Positions 9,788-18,552 of a stretch of DNA of 64,000 nt are shown in pieces. A program made the position numbers and the translations under genes. This DNA is from Methanothermobacter sp. MT-2 (GTDB taxonomy: Archaea; Methanobacteriota; Methanobacteria; Methanobacteriales; DSM-23052): the NCBI GenBank assembly GCA_003584625.1, contig AP017647.1:978603-1042602 (forward strand), written 5' to 3'. Below the pieces are notes generated by a model. The model made no database searches, was not told where the DNA came from, and worked only from the letters and a program-made list of their open reading frames with translations. The stretch's first letter is position 1, and each line of letters starts with the position of its first letter.

Positions 9788-9800
9788 TTTATATATATTT
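9788..9800 (+). promoter_or_regulatory. TATA box for archaetidylserine decarboxylase gene
   Basis: TTTATATATATTT lies about 50 bp ahead of the plus-strand ATG at 9849, in the divergent region between the mreB operon and the lipid genes. Spacing allows transcription to start near 9823 and include the GGTGAT ribosome site. Confidence 0.6.
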
Positions 9801-9848
9801 ATCACTCCAAAGAAAAAAGGGATATGCATTTCTTCATTTGGTGATGCG

Positions 9849-10538
9849 ATGCTTGTAGAGGGGTTTTCGAAAAAAGTTTACATAATTTTAACCTTATCCA
9901 TGCTCCTATTTCTCTTAGGATATTATATTATAACCTTCATCACCCTATCATTTCTAGCATTTATAATACAATTTTTCAGAGACCCTCAACGAAAAACACC
10001 AAACTCTAATAATATAATAGTGGCAGCGGCTGATGGACGGATACTATCAGGGAAGATAGACAAGATAAAAATGGTAGACTCATCTTATCCCTTATTGGAT
10101 GCCATAACCGAGGATGCTGAGGCCATCCTTGTAAGTACATTCATGTCACCCTTTGATGTGCACGTTAACAGGGCCCCTATCACAGGGAAGGTTGTCCATA
10201 CCAGTTACTATCCTGGAAAGTTTAAAATAGCGAAAGGTAAAGTTTTAACAGAGAATGAGAAAAACTTAATCGTCATAGAAGGTGAAAATGGTAGGGTAGG
10301 TATCATCCAGATAGCAGGTTTCATAGCTAGGAGAATAATCCAATATGTAAATGTGGGTGAAACAGTGAAGATCGGCACCCGCATAGGTATGATCCGCTTC
10401 GGGTCTAGAGTAGATCTTATAATACCAAAGGATTGTGAAGTCTTAGTCAATATTGGATCAAAGCCCAAGGCTGGGGAGACAATAATAGCACGTTTCCCCA
10501 CCAGGGGGATGGGAGAATTAGAGGATGAAAAACACTAG
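9849..10538 (+). CDS. asd: Archaetidylserine decarboxylase (phosphatidylserine decarboxylase family)
   Basis: 229 residues. This membrane enzyme converts archaetidylserine to archaetidylethanolamine. Two hydrophobic segments occupy residues about 11-40. The conserved FMSPFDVHVNRAP region and the self-cleavage triplet in RFGSRVDLI (Ser becomes the pyruvoyl group) are visible; archaeal and short bacterial versions use GS rather than the long LGST form. The start follows GGTGATGCG. It overlaps the next gene, archaetidylserine synthase, by 14 bp, so substrate synthesis and decarboxylation are co-expressed. Confidence 0.92.
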   Translation: MLVEGFSKKVYIILTLSMLLFLLGYYIITFITLSFLAFIIQFFRDPQRKTPNSNNIIVAAADGRILSGKIDKIKMVDSSYPLLDAITEDAEAILVSTFMSPFDVHVNRAPITGKVVHTSYYPGKFKIAKGKVLTENEKNLIVIEGENGRVGIIQIAGFIARRIIQYVNVGETVKIGTRIGMIRFGSRVDLIIPKDCEVLVNIGSKPKAGETIIARFPTRGMGELEDEKH

Positions 10539-11196
10539 ATATAAGATACAATACTATATAGGTGTCCCAGACCTGTTCTCAATTATAAACGCTTCCCTCG
10601 GGTTCCTGTCAATAATAATGATATTAAAGGGTGGTTTAGCGGTTGCCTGCCAGTTCATGTTACTCGCAATAATCTTTGATTCCATTGATGGGTGGATTGC
10701 CCGTAGAATAAAAAGAAGAGATGATGAAGGTTTTGGGAAGAATGTTGACTCACTCTCAGATATTATCTCATTTGGTGTGGCACCAGCTCTTCTTATATAT
10801 TCCATAACAAGTTTTCGATACATTAATATATTAGTTAGTCTCCTAATAGTGACATGTGGGATATTAAGGCTTTCAAGATTCAATGTAATCACAGATATCA
10901 AAAGTGATAAGTTCATTGGCTTGCCAATACCAGTAATGGCAGCTATTGTCTCATCAATATACCTAAGCAGCATATTCAATGAACACACCATCCTCCTAAT
11001 AGTAACATTAACATCACTTATAATGATAAGTTCCATCGAATATCCGAAGATCAAAGCAAAAAACGGTGCAATAGTGGTTATACTACTGATACTCACAATA
11101 CTAAAACTCAAAATATTCGCTATGATACTCTTCCTCATGCTCATAGCATACATAGCAATCCCATTCATCCTAATAATCAAAAGGGATACAAAATGA
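10525..11196 (+). CDS. pssA: Archaetidylserine synthase (CDP-alcohol phosphotransferase)
   Basis: 223 residues with multiple membrane helices. It exchanges CMP in CDP-archaeol for L-serine. The CDP-alcohol phosphotransferase signature is visible as DGWIARR, followed by a spacer and GKNVDSLSD, supplying the metal-binding aspartates. It is embedded between asd (14-bp overlap) and the DUF515-type gene (4-bp overlap). Family members differ in alcohol used; serine is inferred from the asd neighbour and from similarity to the short serine-specific type. Confidence 0.9.
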   Translation: MKNTRYKIQYYIGVPDLFSIINASLGFLSIIMILKGGLAVACQFMLLAIIFDSIDGWIARRIKRRDDEGFGKNVDSLSDIISFGVAPALLIYSITSFRYINILVSLLIVTCGILRLSRFNVITDIKSDKFIGLPIPVMAAIVSSIYLSSIFNEHTILLIVTLTSLIMISSIEYPKIKAKNGAIVVILLILTILKLKIFAMILFLMLIAYIAIPFILIIKRDTK

Positions 11197-12500
11197 TAGA
11201 TAAATTAAAGGGCAACAACAATAATAATAAGCCCCCAGACCTTCGGAAAAAGAGGGATAACCCAGATATCATAGGAAGAGTGAAAAATCTCGTGGATAAA
11301 CTTACAGGCACCGAGAAAAAACCAGGGGAGAAACCAAAAAAGAGACCCATGCCAAGACCCCGACTGAGGGTGGGGAAAAAAGAAGAAAAACCAAGATTAA
11401 AAGTGCCCAAGAGAACACCCGAAAAAACACCCGGCCTAACACCACCACCAAGAAAACCCCCAGGGAGGGGTATCCGTCCAAAAATCCCGGAAGAAGACCA
11501 GCGCACACTCGTGGGAGCCATAGTCTTTGGTTTAATAATAATCATTATCGTTGCAACAGGATATTATTTTCTAGTATATCAACCATACCATGAAACCCTA
11601 CAAAGCGCCAAATCCGAGAAACTATCTGAAGTGAACGCATACTTCAAGGGGCCGCTTGCCACAGACCCGCAAAAACAGGCCATACTCGCCGAGATAGATA
11701 GTGGAACAACACCAGAAGAAGTATTGGCAGTTGACGTCCTCGGACCCGCTACTAAATCCTGGCGTAAATACCAGACCCAAGAGATCAAGACAAAAAAGGA
11801 CAAATTCAACAGGGTCATGGTAGTATATAATATGACAGACACTGGAAGCCAACCAGAGTCGAAGAGGGTTATAATGAAGGTGTCTGATGCGCAGAAACTC
11901 GTGAATGAGGCGGATGCAACAGTATTAGCCAATATGGTTATCCAAACCCCAGACACAGTTGCAGTTCCCATTATGATCTCAAGATTACAAGCAGCCGGCG
12001 GACTTATAGGCGTCGGTAGCATGGTAGACGTATACCTCAACATAAACCAGACAGGTAATAATACCACTAGCACTCCACAAGAGACCACTCCTAGGATAAG
12101 CGGAGCCACTGTACTCGCAATCCTCAGAGCAAAGGACAGCGGCTCTGTAGATGCTAGTATCCTAAGATCTCAGAATATTTCAGTGAATACTATGGGCTCT
12201 GGGATGTCAGTGGAGAAAAGAACAACTACTGATGTTGAACAGCTTCTCAGGGCGGCTGCGGCTGGTGGTTTGAGTGAAGAGGATATTAGAGCCATCCTAC
12301 AAAACTATGGTATAAGATTGTCTGATTATGAGAGGGCTGCGAATCTCGGGGAACTTGACGCCACATACCTTATAATATTAGAGGTGCCAAGGGACGATGT
12401 ACCATTCCTGATACAGAACATGAATAATATAGTATTAACTGTACCGACACAAAACGGGCCTGAGTGGATGATTCGCGAATTACATAGAATTTATGGATAA
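11193..12500 (+). CDS. DUF515-type single-pass membrane protein
   Basis: 435 residues. A basic, proline-rich cytoplasmic N terminus (residues about 1-105, with runs of Asn, Lys and Pro) is followed by one strong membrane helix (GLIIIIIVATGYYFLVYQPY) and a large extracytoplasmic domain. This architecture matches the DUF515 family, which as far as I know is restricted to Methanobacteriales. Function unknown. The start overlaps the lipid synthase gene by 4 bp, placing it in an envelope operon. The extracytoplasmic part has helical content (for example DVEQLLRAAAAGGLSEEDI) and no catalytic motif I recognise. Confidence 0.7.
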   Translation: MIDKLKGNNNNNKPPDLRKKRDNPDIIGRVKNLVDKLTGTEKKPGEKPKKRPMPRPRLRVGKKEEKPRLKVPKRTPEKTPGLTPPPRKPPGRGIRPKIPEEDQRTLVGAIVFGLIIIIIVATGYYFLVYQPYHETLQSAKSEKLSEVNAYFKGPLATDPQKQAILAEIDSGTTPEEVLAVDVLGPATKSWRKYQTQEIKTKKDKFNRVMVVYNMTDTGSQPESKRVIMKVSDAQKLVNEADATVLANMVIQTPDTVAVPIMISRLQAAGGLIGVGSMVDVYLNINQTGNNTTSTPQETTPRISGATVLAILRAKDSGSVDASILRSQNISVNTMGSGMSVEKRTTTDVEQLLRAAAAGGLSEEDIRAILQNYGIRLSDYERAANLGELDATYLIILEVPRDDVPFLIQNMNNIVLTVPTQNGPEWMIRELHRIYG

Positions 12501-12526
12501 AAAATTGGATATTGGAGGTTTGGAAT

Positions 12527-13483
12527 ATGGGTAGATTAAAGTATATTTTGCTGATTGGATTGATTGCAATTTTTTTATTTTCGATATTCGCCACATCCGA
12601 AACCGGCTTTGCTCAAGAAAATAAAACAGGTGCAGAAACTTGGGTTAATCATACCAAAGCCAGCTTAAAAATGGATAGCCTATGGGTGATCATAACAGTG
12701 ACAGTGAAGAACAAGGCTGATAGACCCTACTATTTCAAGATAGGACAAGCATACCATGATCATCTTATGGAAAATGAGACGATAAAATGGGTTATTGAGT
12801 GGACTGATCCACAGGCTGTGAAAATGGCCAAGTCAAGATTCCCTGAACTAGGCGGAGACTATGGATGGGAAATAGACCCAGGCCAAACAAGGACTGTCTC
12901 ATTCAAACTAAGGGCAACAGGCCCACTCGGCGACGAACTCAGTTACATTAGTCGAGCGGGAGAGGACCCAACTTATTATTGGCCTCTTGTGAGTGAACCA
13001 GGTCTTTATACTTCATGGTTCTTCCCTAATGAGCTTGAAACATTAAACACTGATCTTGATATTTTGAATTGGACTGGAAAATTTGGATTCAGCCTTTATA
13101 ATGTTGATTATGAGCCAGTTTATGGTATAGTCAGGGCGCCTATTGTACCATCAAATTCAAAGCTCATCTACAGCGATCCAAAGGCCACTTTCATTGACTA
13201 TGAGTCTGTTCCAGGGGCTTATGTTGCGGCATGGGATGTTGCAATGCCGGGACGGAGCTATTCAAACTTTGAATACACTTATCAATGGCCTGCTGGAGGA
13301 GAGGAAGGTTACAGTTACTATGGCACGCCTCTTAAGTCCAATTTTAGCGCTGCTGCTGGGGAATACCCTGGTGGTAATAAGACCACTACTGTTCCTAGTG
13401 GAAAGACTGGGGCTCCATGGGGTCCATTTGTAGTAGGTGCCCTGGTTACGGTAGCTGCCATAGCATATACGAGGTTACGTTAA
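12527..13483 (+). CDS. Secreted, C-terminally anchored protein of unknown function; candidate sortase substrate
   Basis: 318 residues. The ATG at 12527 has GGAGG (12514-12518) eight bases upstream; a TTG at 12512 overlaps that site. A signal peptide (LLIGLIAIFLFSIFATSETGFA) is followed by a beta-rich domain beginning TWVNHTKASLKMDSLWVIITV, which resembles surface beta-sandwich modules. The C terminus is a hydrophilic linker, then TGAPWGP, a membrane helix and RLR. That TG-x-P plus helix plus basic tail resembles the end of the large adhesin at 44.5 kb. The sortase gene follows 34 bp later, so it is the prime candidate partner. No enzyme motif seen. Confidence 0.75.
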   Translation: MGRLKYILLIGLIAIFLFSIFATSETGFAQENKTGAETWVNHTKASLKMDSLWVIITVTVKNKADRPYYFKIGQAYHDHLMENETIKWVIEWTDPQAVKMAKSRFPELGGDYGWEIDPGQTRTVSFKLRATGPLGDELSYISRAGEDPTYYWPLVSEPGLYTSWFFPNELETLNTDLDILNWTGKFGFSLYNVDYEPVYGIVRAPIVPSNSKLIYSDPKATFIDYESVPGAYVAAWDVAMPGRSYSNFEYTYQWPAGGEEGYSYYGTPLKSNFSAAAGEYPGGNKTTTVPSGKTGAPWGPFVVGALVTVAAIAYTRLR

Positions 13484-13517
13484 CATTCCCCATTTTTTCC
13501 TTTTTTTGGTGGAGACT

Positions 13518-14258
13518 ATGAGGATATCAACAATTTTAGTAATAATTGGCATGTTCATATTATCTCTTTATGCACTTATAGAAGTGAGTTTTTATGCTTC
13601 TGAGGTTAACATAGAACAGAAAGAGCCTAATGTTCCTATTGTTGAGATCCCTAGTATCAATTTGACTAAGGAGATTAATAATAAGTCTGTTTTTTATGGT
13701 GTTTATCATGAGCCCAGGTCGTTTAAGCCCGGGAATGGTACTGTCATCCTTTTCGGTCATAGGACTATGTATGGGTCTCCATTTTTCAAATTGGATAAAT
13801 TGAAGAAGGGTGATAAAGTTTATCTTAATTGGCCTGGGATTGGGAAGGCTGAGTATATTGTTAATAGGTCTTTTACTGTTCCTGCCTCTTATCAGATATC
13901 TATATATCAGGGTGAGAAGTTGTTTCTTATCACTTGTCATCCTATTGGTTCCATGAGTGAAAGATTGATAGTTGAATGCGATCTTGTGAAGATTTATCCA
14001 TTCCAGGAAAATTTGAAGGTGGAAAATCCTAAAAGGTATTATGCGCTTCTTATAATCGTAGCCTTTCTTGGTGGGGGGCTTCTGATTACTAGGATTTATC
14101 CTGTAGAGGAGGATAGGAAGTTTATCTTAATTGCTACTGTAGCTTTAACAATCTTCTTATTATTTGGTTATCTTTTCCCCACACCTCCAGAGTTTATATC
14201 AGGAAAACTTGAGGAGTTAAGTAATATAATGGGATTCTATGGAGGATATCTTGTATGA
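13518..14258 (+). CDS. Sortase-family cysteine transpeptidase
   Basis: 246 residues. ATG at 13518 with GGTGGA upstream (13508-13513). One N-terminal membrane helix, then the sortase beta-barrel: catalytic His in FGHRTMYGSPFFKL, catalytic Cys in LFLITCHPIG and Arg in SERLIVECDL. After the barrel come two further hydrophobic segments near residues 175-195 and 205-225, so the enzyme has three membrane segments, unlike single-helix class A enzymes. Sortases join C-terminal sorting signals of surface proteins to the wall or to each other; the wall target in pseudomurein archaea is unproven. It overlaps mptD by 4 bp. Confidence 0.87.
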   Translation: MRISTILVIIGMFILSLYALIEVSFYASEVNIEQKEPNVPIVEIPSINLTKEINNKSVFYGVYHEPRSFKPGNGTVILFGHRTMYGSPFFKLDKLKKGDKVYLNWPGIGKAEYIVNRSFTVPASYQISIYQGEKLFLITCHPIGSMSERLIVECDLVKIYPFQENLKVENPKRYYALLIIVAFLGGGLLITRIYPVEEDRKFILIATVALTIFLLFGYLFPTPPEFISGKLEELSNIMGFYGGYLV

Positions 14259-14641
14259 GTAGCCTAGATGAATATTTTAAGTGTCTTTCTGATAGGGAGA
14301 GGGCTGTCTTTGAGGGTGCTATAAGTATGGGTGCTCTCTTCCATCAATTCATAGGCACCCCAGTTAATAAAGAGACTATATATTCACTTAAAACTGCTAT
14401 GGAGGATTCTATAAAGCTTCAACCTAGTATAGAGGATGTTAAAGTTGAAATAGATTTAGATGATGTTGAAAGCGGGTTTGGTTATGTTTCCCTCGAGGGT
14501 AAAATGTTAAATGTTAAAATAACCTCAAGGTTTAAGGATGTTAAGGCTATTATAAGGATGGAATACATTGATGAACTCAACTATCCCCTTATCTATGTGG
14601 AGGATGTGAAAGAAGACAAAAAAATTATAAAAGGCCAATAG
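14255..14641 (+). CDS. mptD: Dihydroneopterin aldolase, archaeal (MptD, DUF381)
   Basis: 128 residues. MptD cleaves 7,8-dihydroneopterin to 6-hydroxymethyl-dihydropterin and glycolaldehyde in tetrahydromethanopterin synthesis. The signature RERAVFEGAISMGALFHQF and GTPVNKET matches the MJ1585/DUF381 family, unrelated to bacterial FolB. The gene starts inside the sortase stop (4-bp overlap) although the functions differ, so co-transcription may be coincidental. After its stop, 14645-14668 has an A-tract and a T-tract that could end transcription before korD. Confidence 0.85.
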   Translation: MSSLDEYFKCLSDRERAVFEGAISMGALFHQFIGTPVNKETIYSLKTAMEDSIKLQPSIEDVKVEIDLDDVESGFGYVSLEGKMLNVKITSRFKDVKAIIRMEYIDELNYPLIYVEDVKEDKKIIKGQ

Positions 14642-14684
14642 TATAATGATACTAAAAAAGGGATTTTTTTAGGGAGAATGTCCT

Positions 14685-14888
14685 ATGATACGAATAGACC
14701 CCGAACTTTGCAAGGGATGTAACATATGCATAGAGTTTTGTCCAGAGAAAGTCTATGAGGAATCCGACACATTAAATAAAAGGGGAGTTTACGTTCCCAT
14801 ACCTGAACATGAAGATAAATGTAAAAAATGCAAAATTTGCACTTTATTCTGTCCAGACCAAGCCATAGCGGTGGATGAAGATGGTTGA
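14685..14888 (+). CDS. korD: 2-oxoglutarate:ferredoxin oxidoreductase delta subunit (4Fe-4S ferredoxin)
   Basis: 67 residues with two ferredoxin-type clusters: CKGCNICIEFCP and CKKCKICTLFCP. As KorD it relays electrons within the 2-oxoglutarate:ferredoxin oxidoreductase, which in methanogens makes 2-oxoglutarate from succinyl-CoA by reductive carboxylation. GGGAG lies eight bases before ATG 14685. It overlaps korA by 8 bp. Confidence 0.93.
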   Translation: MIRIDPELCKGCNICIEFCPEKVYEESDTLNKRGVYVPIPEHEDKCKKCKICTLFCPDQAIAVDEDG

Positions 14889-16008
14889 AGAACTTTTTAT
14901 ACAAGGAAACCAGGCATGTGCAAGGGGGGCTATAAAAGCCGGTTGCAGATTCTTCGCAGGCTACCCAATCACCCCATCAACCGAGATAGCCGAAGAAATG
15001 GCCCTACTCTTGCCAAGAGAAGGTGGAGTTTTCATACAAATGGAAGATGAGATAGGAGCCCTAGGTGCTGTGATAGGAGCTGCCTGGAGCGGCTTAAAGG
15101 GTATGACAGCCACCTCCGGCCCTGGATTTTCACTCATGCAAGAACATATAGGCTATGCCGCCATGACAGAAACACCACTCGTAGTTATAGATGTTCAAAG
15201 GGGTTCGCCTTCAACAGGCCAACCTACAATGGCCTCCCAGAGTGACATGATGCAGGCCAGGTGGGGATCACATGGAGACTATGAAATCATAGCACTGGCA
15301 CCCTCATCAGTCCAAGAATGCTTTGATTTCACAATTGAAGCCTTTAACCTCTCAGAAAAATATAGAATCCCTGTTATGGTTATGGCGGATGAAATAGTAG
15401 GCCATATGCGGGAGAAAATAACAATCCCCGAGAAGGTAAAAATCATAAAAAGGAAAAGACCCAAAGAAGACCCTGAAAACTTCATACCATTCAAAGCAGG
15501 ATCTGATGAAACAACAGAAATGCCACCATTCGGTGAAGGTTACAATATCCCCGTAACAGGACTCACACATGACGAAAAAGGATACCCAGACGCTTCAAAC
15601 CCAAAAGGCCATGAAAAACTCGTGAAAAGATTATGCCAGAAAATATTGAAGCATAGAAAAAATATAGTAAAAGTGAAGAATACCCATACCGAAGATGCAG
15701 AACTTGTAACAATATCCTATGGAGCGCCCAGCCGCTCCGTTGCAACCGCCATAAAAGATCTGAGAAAAGAAGGCCACAAAGTAGGTTACATGAAAATAAA
15801 CACACCATGGCCCTTCCCAGAAGATGAAGTGAGAAAAGTCGCCGAAACTGCTGAAAAATTACTAGTCGTGGAAATGAACCTTGGACAGATATTCTATGAA
15901 GTTCAAAGGGCGGCTGATGGCATGGCAAAAGTTGAACTACTCCCAAAATTAGGTGGAGAAATACACAACCCATCCGAGATAAAAAACAAGATAAAATCCA
16001 TGACCTAG
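14881..16008 (+). CDS. korA: 2-oxoglutarate:ferredoxin oxidoreductase alpha subunit
   Basis: 375 residues. The alpha subunit of a thiamine-diphosphate 2-oxoacid oxidoreductase; motif GCRFFAGYPITPSTEIAEEM and MEDEIGALGAVIGAAWSG are diagnostic for KorA rather than PorA. I chose ATG 14881 because GGTGG at 14870-14874 is at better distance than for the ATG at 14875. It works with KorB (TDP-binding), KorC and KorD in the cytoplasm. Length and order D-A-B-C match Methanothermobacter-type clusters. Confidence 0.95.
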   Translation: MVEELFIQGNQACARGAIKAGCRFFAGYPITPSTEIAEEMALLLPREGGVFIQMEDEIGALGAVIGAAWSGLKGMTATSGPGFSLMQEHIGYAAMTETPLVVIDVQRGSPSTGQPTMASQSDMMQARWGSHGDYEIIALAPSSVQECFDFTIEAFNLSEKYRIPVMVMADEIVGHMREKITIPEKVKIIKRKRPKEDPENFIPFKAGSDETTEMPPFGEGYNIPVTGLTHDEKGYPDASNPKGHEKLVKRLCQKILKHRKNIVKVKNTHTEDAELVTISYGAPSRSVATAIKDLRKEGHKVGYMKINTPWPFPEDEVRKVAETAEKLLVVEMNLGQIFYEVQRAADGMAKVELLPKLGGEIHNPSEIKNKIKSMT

Positions 16009-16022
16009 GAGTTAGATCCCAT

Positions 16023-16877
16023 ATGACCCTCGAAAACCCATTTCTAAAATACCTAAGAAAGGACAGACTCCCACACATTTTCTGCGCAGGTTGTGGGAAC
16101 GGCATAGTTATGAACACATTCTTCAAAGGCCTCGAACTAGCAAACTTAGACTTTAAAAATATAGTTATGGTATCTGGTATCGGCTGCTCCTCAAGAATCC
16201 CAGGTTATGTGAAATGCGATTCCCTTCACACAACCCATGGAAGGCCGATAGCATTCGCCACAGGACTCAAACTCGGAAACCCCAAACTCGATGTTGTAGT
16301 ATTCACAGGTGACGGTGACGCGGCAGCAATCGGAGGTAACCATCTCATCCATGGCGCCAGGAGAAACATAGACCTCACAGTAATCTGCATAAACAATAAC
16401 ATATATGGTATGACAGGCGGCCAGATAAGCCCCACATCTCCAAGGGGAAGCTATGGTAGCACAGCACCATACGGGGCCCTTGAAACACCCTTCAACCTAG
16501 CAGAACTTGTGAAGGCCGCGGGGGCTAGTTATGTTGCAAGGTGGACTACAGCCCACCCATTACAACTTGCAAATTCCATCAGAAGAGGCTTTGAAAATAA
16601 AGGGTTCTCTTTTATAGAGGTGCTCTCTCAGTGTCCAACATATTTCGGCCGGAAAAATCGTATGCGAACCCCGGTTGAAATGCTACTATGGATGAAAGAT
16701 AATAGTGTAAATAGGAGGAAGGCTTTGAGGATGGAGCCAGAGGAGCTCGAGGGTAAAATAATCGTTGGAGATTTCATAAATGAAGAGAAAGAAGAGTTAA
16801 CCACCGTAATCTATGATCTTATAGAGGAAAGGTCTGGTGAAAGGTTCAAATCGATAAAATCGGCTTATAAGGGATGA
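16023..16877 (+). CDS. korB: 2-oxoglutarate:ferredoxin oxidoreductase beta subunit
   Basis: 284 residues. The beta subunit binds thiamine diphosphate through the GDGDAAAIGGNH motif and a later NNN (CINNNIYGMTGGQ); FCAGCGNG and GIGCSSRIPGY supply conserved Cys residues. The stretch YVARWTTAHP and the late CPTYFGRKN match KorB. A TAGGAG site lies 12 bases before ATG. It overlaps korC by 4 bp (ATGA). Confidence 0.96.
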   Translation: MTLENPFLKYLRKDRLPHIFCAGCGNGIVMNTFFKGLELANLDFKNIVMVSGIGCSSRIPGYVKCDSLHTTHGRPIAFATGLKLGNPKLDVVVFTGDGDAAAIGGNHLIHGARRNIDLTVICINNNIYGMTGGQISPTSPRGSYGSTAPYGALETPFNLAELVKAAGASYVARWTTAHPLQLANSIRRGFENKGFSFIEVLSQCPTYFGRKNRMRTPVEMLLWMKDNSVNRRKALRMEPEELEGKIIVGDFINEEKEELTTVIYDLIEERSGERFKSIKSAYKG

Positions 16878-17446
16878 TTAGAGTGAGAAGGGAGATCAGG
16901 ATCGCGGGTTTCGGAGGTCAAGGTGTTGTATTAGCAGGTATAGTTATAGGGAAAGCTGCGAGTTTATATGATGGACTCCATGCTGTACAAACACAATCCT
17001 ATGGACCAGAAGCAAGAGGTGGCGCATCAAGATCCGAAGTAGTTATAAGTGACAAGGAAATAGATTATCCAAAAGTGCGAAAACCAGACATATTCGTGGC
17101 AATGTCCCATGAAGCCCTCATAACCTACCTAGACGATCTAAAGAAAGGAGCTACACTCATAGCCGACCCCGACATGATCAAAGAAGAAGAAATAAAAGAT
17201 TTCATCAAAAAGAAAAAGATAAAATATTATAAAGCCCCGGCGACTAGAACAGCAAAGGAAAAAATAGGCATCCCCATAGTCGCTAACATGGTAATGATAG
17301 GAGCCTTCACCAAAGCCACTGGGGTTATCAGCAAAAAGGCGGCTAAAAAAGCGATAGAAGCTAGTGTGCCACCCGGCACAGAAAAGAAAAACCTTGAAGC
17401 ATTCGAGGCCGGGAAGAAAATCCTAGAAAGGGGAGATCCAATATGA
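16874..17446 (+). CDS. korC: 2-oxoglutarate:ferredoxin oxidoreductase gamma subunit
   Basis: 190 residues. The gamma subunit, recognised by IAGFGGQGVVLAG near the N terminus and TQSYGPEARGGASRSEVVIS. It completes the four-subunit enzyme. The start could be ATG 16874 or GTG 16883; the overlap with the korB stop favours the first. The stop overlaps the start of sucC by 4 bp, tying the oxidoreductase to succinyl-CoA supply. Confidence 0.95.
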   Translation: MIRVRREIRIAGFGGQGVVLAGIVIGKAASLYDGLHAVQTQSYGPEARGGASRSEVVISDKEIDYPKVRKPDIFVAMSHEALITYLDDLKKGATLIADPDMIKEEEIKDFIKKKKIKYYKAPATRTAKEKIGIPIVANMVMIGAFTKATGVISKKAAKKAIEASVPPGTEKKNLEAFEAGKKILERGDPI

Positions 17447-18546
17447 AGTTTTATGAATACAATGCCAAGGAAATTTTCAAAAAAGAAGGCATACCTACAC
17501 CCAAAGGAGGAGTGGCCAGGACCCCTGATGAAGTTGAAAAAATAGCTAAAAGATTGGGTAAACCAGTAGCTATAAAATCACAGATACTCACAGGGGGTAG
17601 AGGCAAAGCAGGCGGGATAAAATTCGCTGAAAACCCAGAAAGCGCATATAAAATCAGTGGAGAACTTTTATCCTCTCCTATTAGGGGAGAGACTGTAGAG
17701 ATGGTTCTTGTAGAGGAGAAAATCCCAATTGAAAGAGAATTCTATATCGGCATCATAGTGGACAGGACAATGAAAAAACCACTTATAATGGCAAGTAGCG
17801 AAGGCGGTGTTGAAATAGAAGAATTAGCCCGTGAACATCCAGAAAAAATCGTTAAATATTACATTAACCCCCTTGAGGAATTCTTACCCTATGAGGCCAG
17901 GGAGATCGCCAGGAAAATGGGAATGCAAGGCAAACTTATAGGCCAAGTAGGTGGTATAATCTGGAGATTATATAATCTCTTCAAAAAATATGATGCACTA
18001 CTCGCTGAAATAAACCCTCTCGTCCTATCCAAGGATAACCTGATCGCAGTGGATGCTAAGCTCGAAGTTGATGATGACGCAATCTTCAGACACCCTGAAC
18101 TCAGGGAACAGGAAGAGTATGAATCCAGTGAATTTGCCTTTGTTAAACTGGATGGGAACATTGCAGTTATAGGTAATGGTGCTGGGCTTACATTAACGGC
18201 AATGGATCTTATAAAACTTCAGGGCGGAGAACCCGCCACATTCTTAGATATAGGTGGGGGTGCATCCCCAGATATTATAAAGAAGGCCCTTAACCTTGTA
18301 ATTTCATATCCTGATGTTGATGTTGTTTTCCTAAATGTCCTTGGTGGTATAACAAGAGCCGATGACGTGGCAAAGGGTGTTGTAGAAGCTTTAAAAGACG
18401 CTGATAGGGACGTGCCCCTCGTAATAAGACTCACAGGCACTAATGAGGAGGAGGGTCAGAGAATCCTCAAAGAAGCGGGGATACCCTTTGAAACGTCACT
18501 TGAAAAGGCCGCTGCGAAGGCTGTTGAAATTGCAAGGGGATTATAG
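17443..18546 (+). CDS. sucC: Succinyl-CoA synthetase (ADP-forming) beta subunit
   Basis: 367 residues. The beta subunit of succinate:CoA ligase, with N-terminal ATP-grasp domain (YNAKEIFKKEGIPTP; QILTGGRGKAGGIKF; AEINPLVLS) and C-terminal CoA-ligase domain (GNGAGLTLTAMD; LDIGGGASPD; FLNVLGGITRADDVAKG). It makes succinyl-CoA for the adjacent KOR in the incomplete reductive citric acid pathway of methanogens. The alpha subunit (sucD) is not in this window. GGGGAGAT precedes the ATG. Confidence 0.96.
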   Translation: MKFYEYNAKEIFKKEGIPTPKGGVARTPDEVEKIAKRLGKPVAIKSQILTGGRGKAGGIKFAENPESAYKISGELLSSPIRGETVEMVLVEEKIPIEREFYIGIIVDRTMKKPLIMASSEGGVEIEELAREHPEKIVKYYINPLEEFLPYEAREIARKMGMQGKLIGQVGGIIWRLYNLFKKYDALLAEINPLVLSKDNLIAVDAKLEVDDDAIFRHPELREQEEYESSEFAFVKLDGNIAVIGNGAGLTLTAMDLIKLQGGEPATFLDIGGGASPDIIKKALNLVISYPDVDVVFLNVLGGITRADDVAKGVVEALKDADRDVPLVIRLTGTNEEEGQRILKEAGIPFETSLEKAAAKAVEIARGL

Positions 18547-18552
18547 GCTCTT

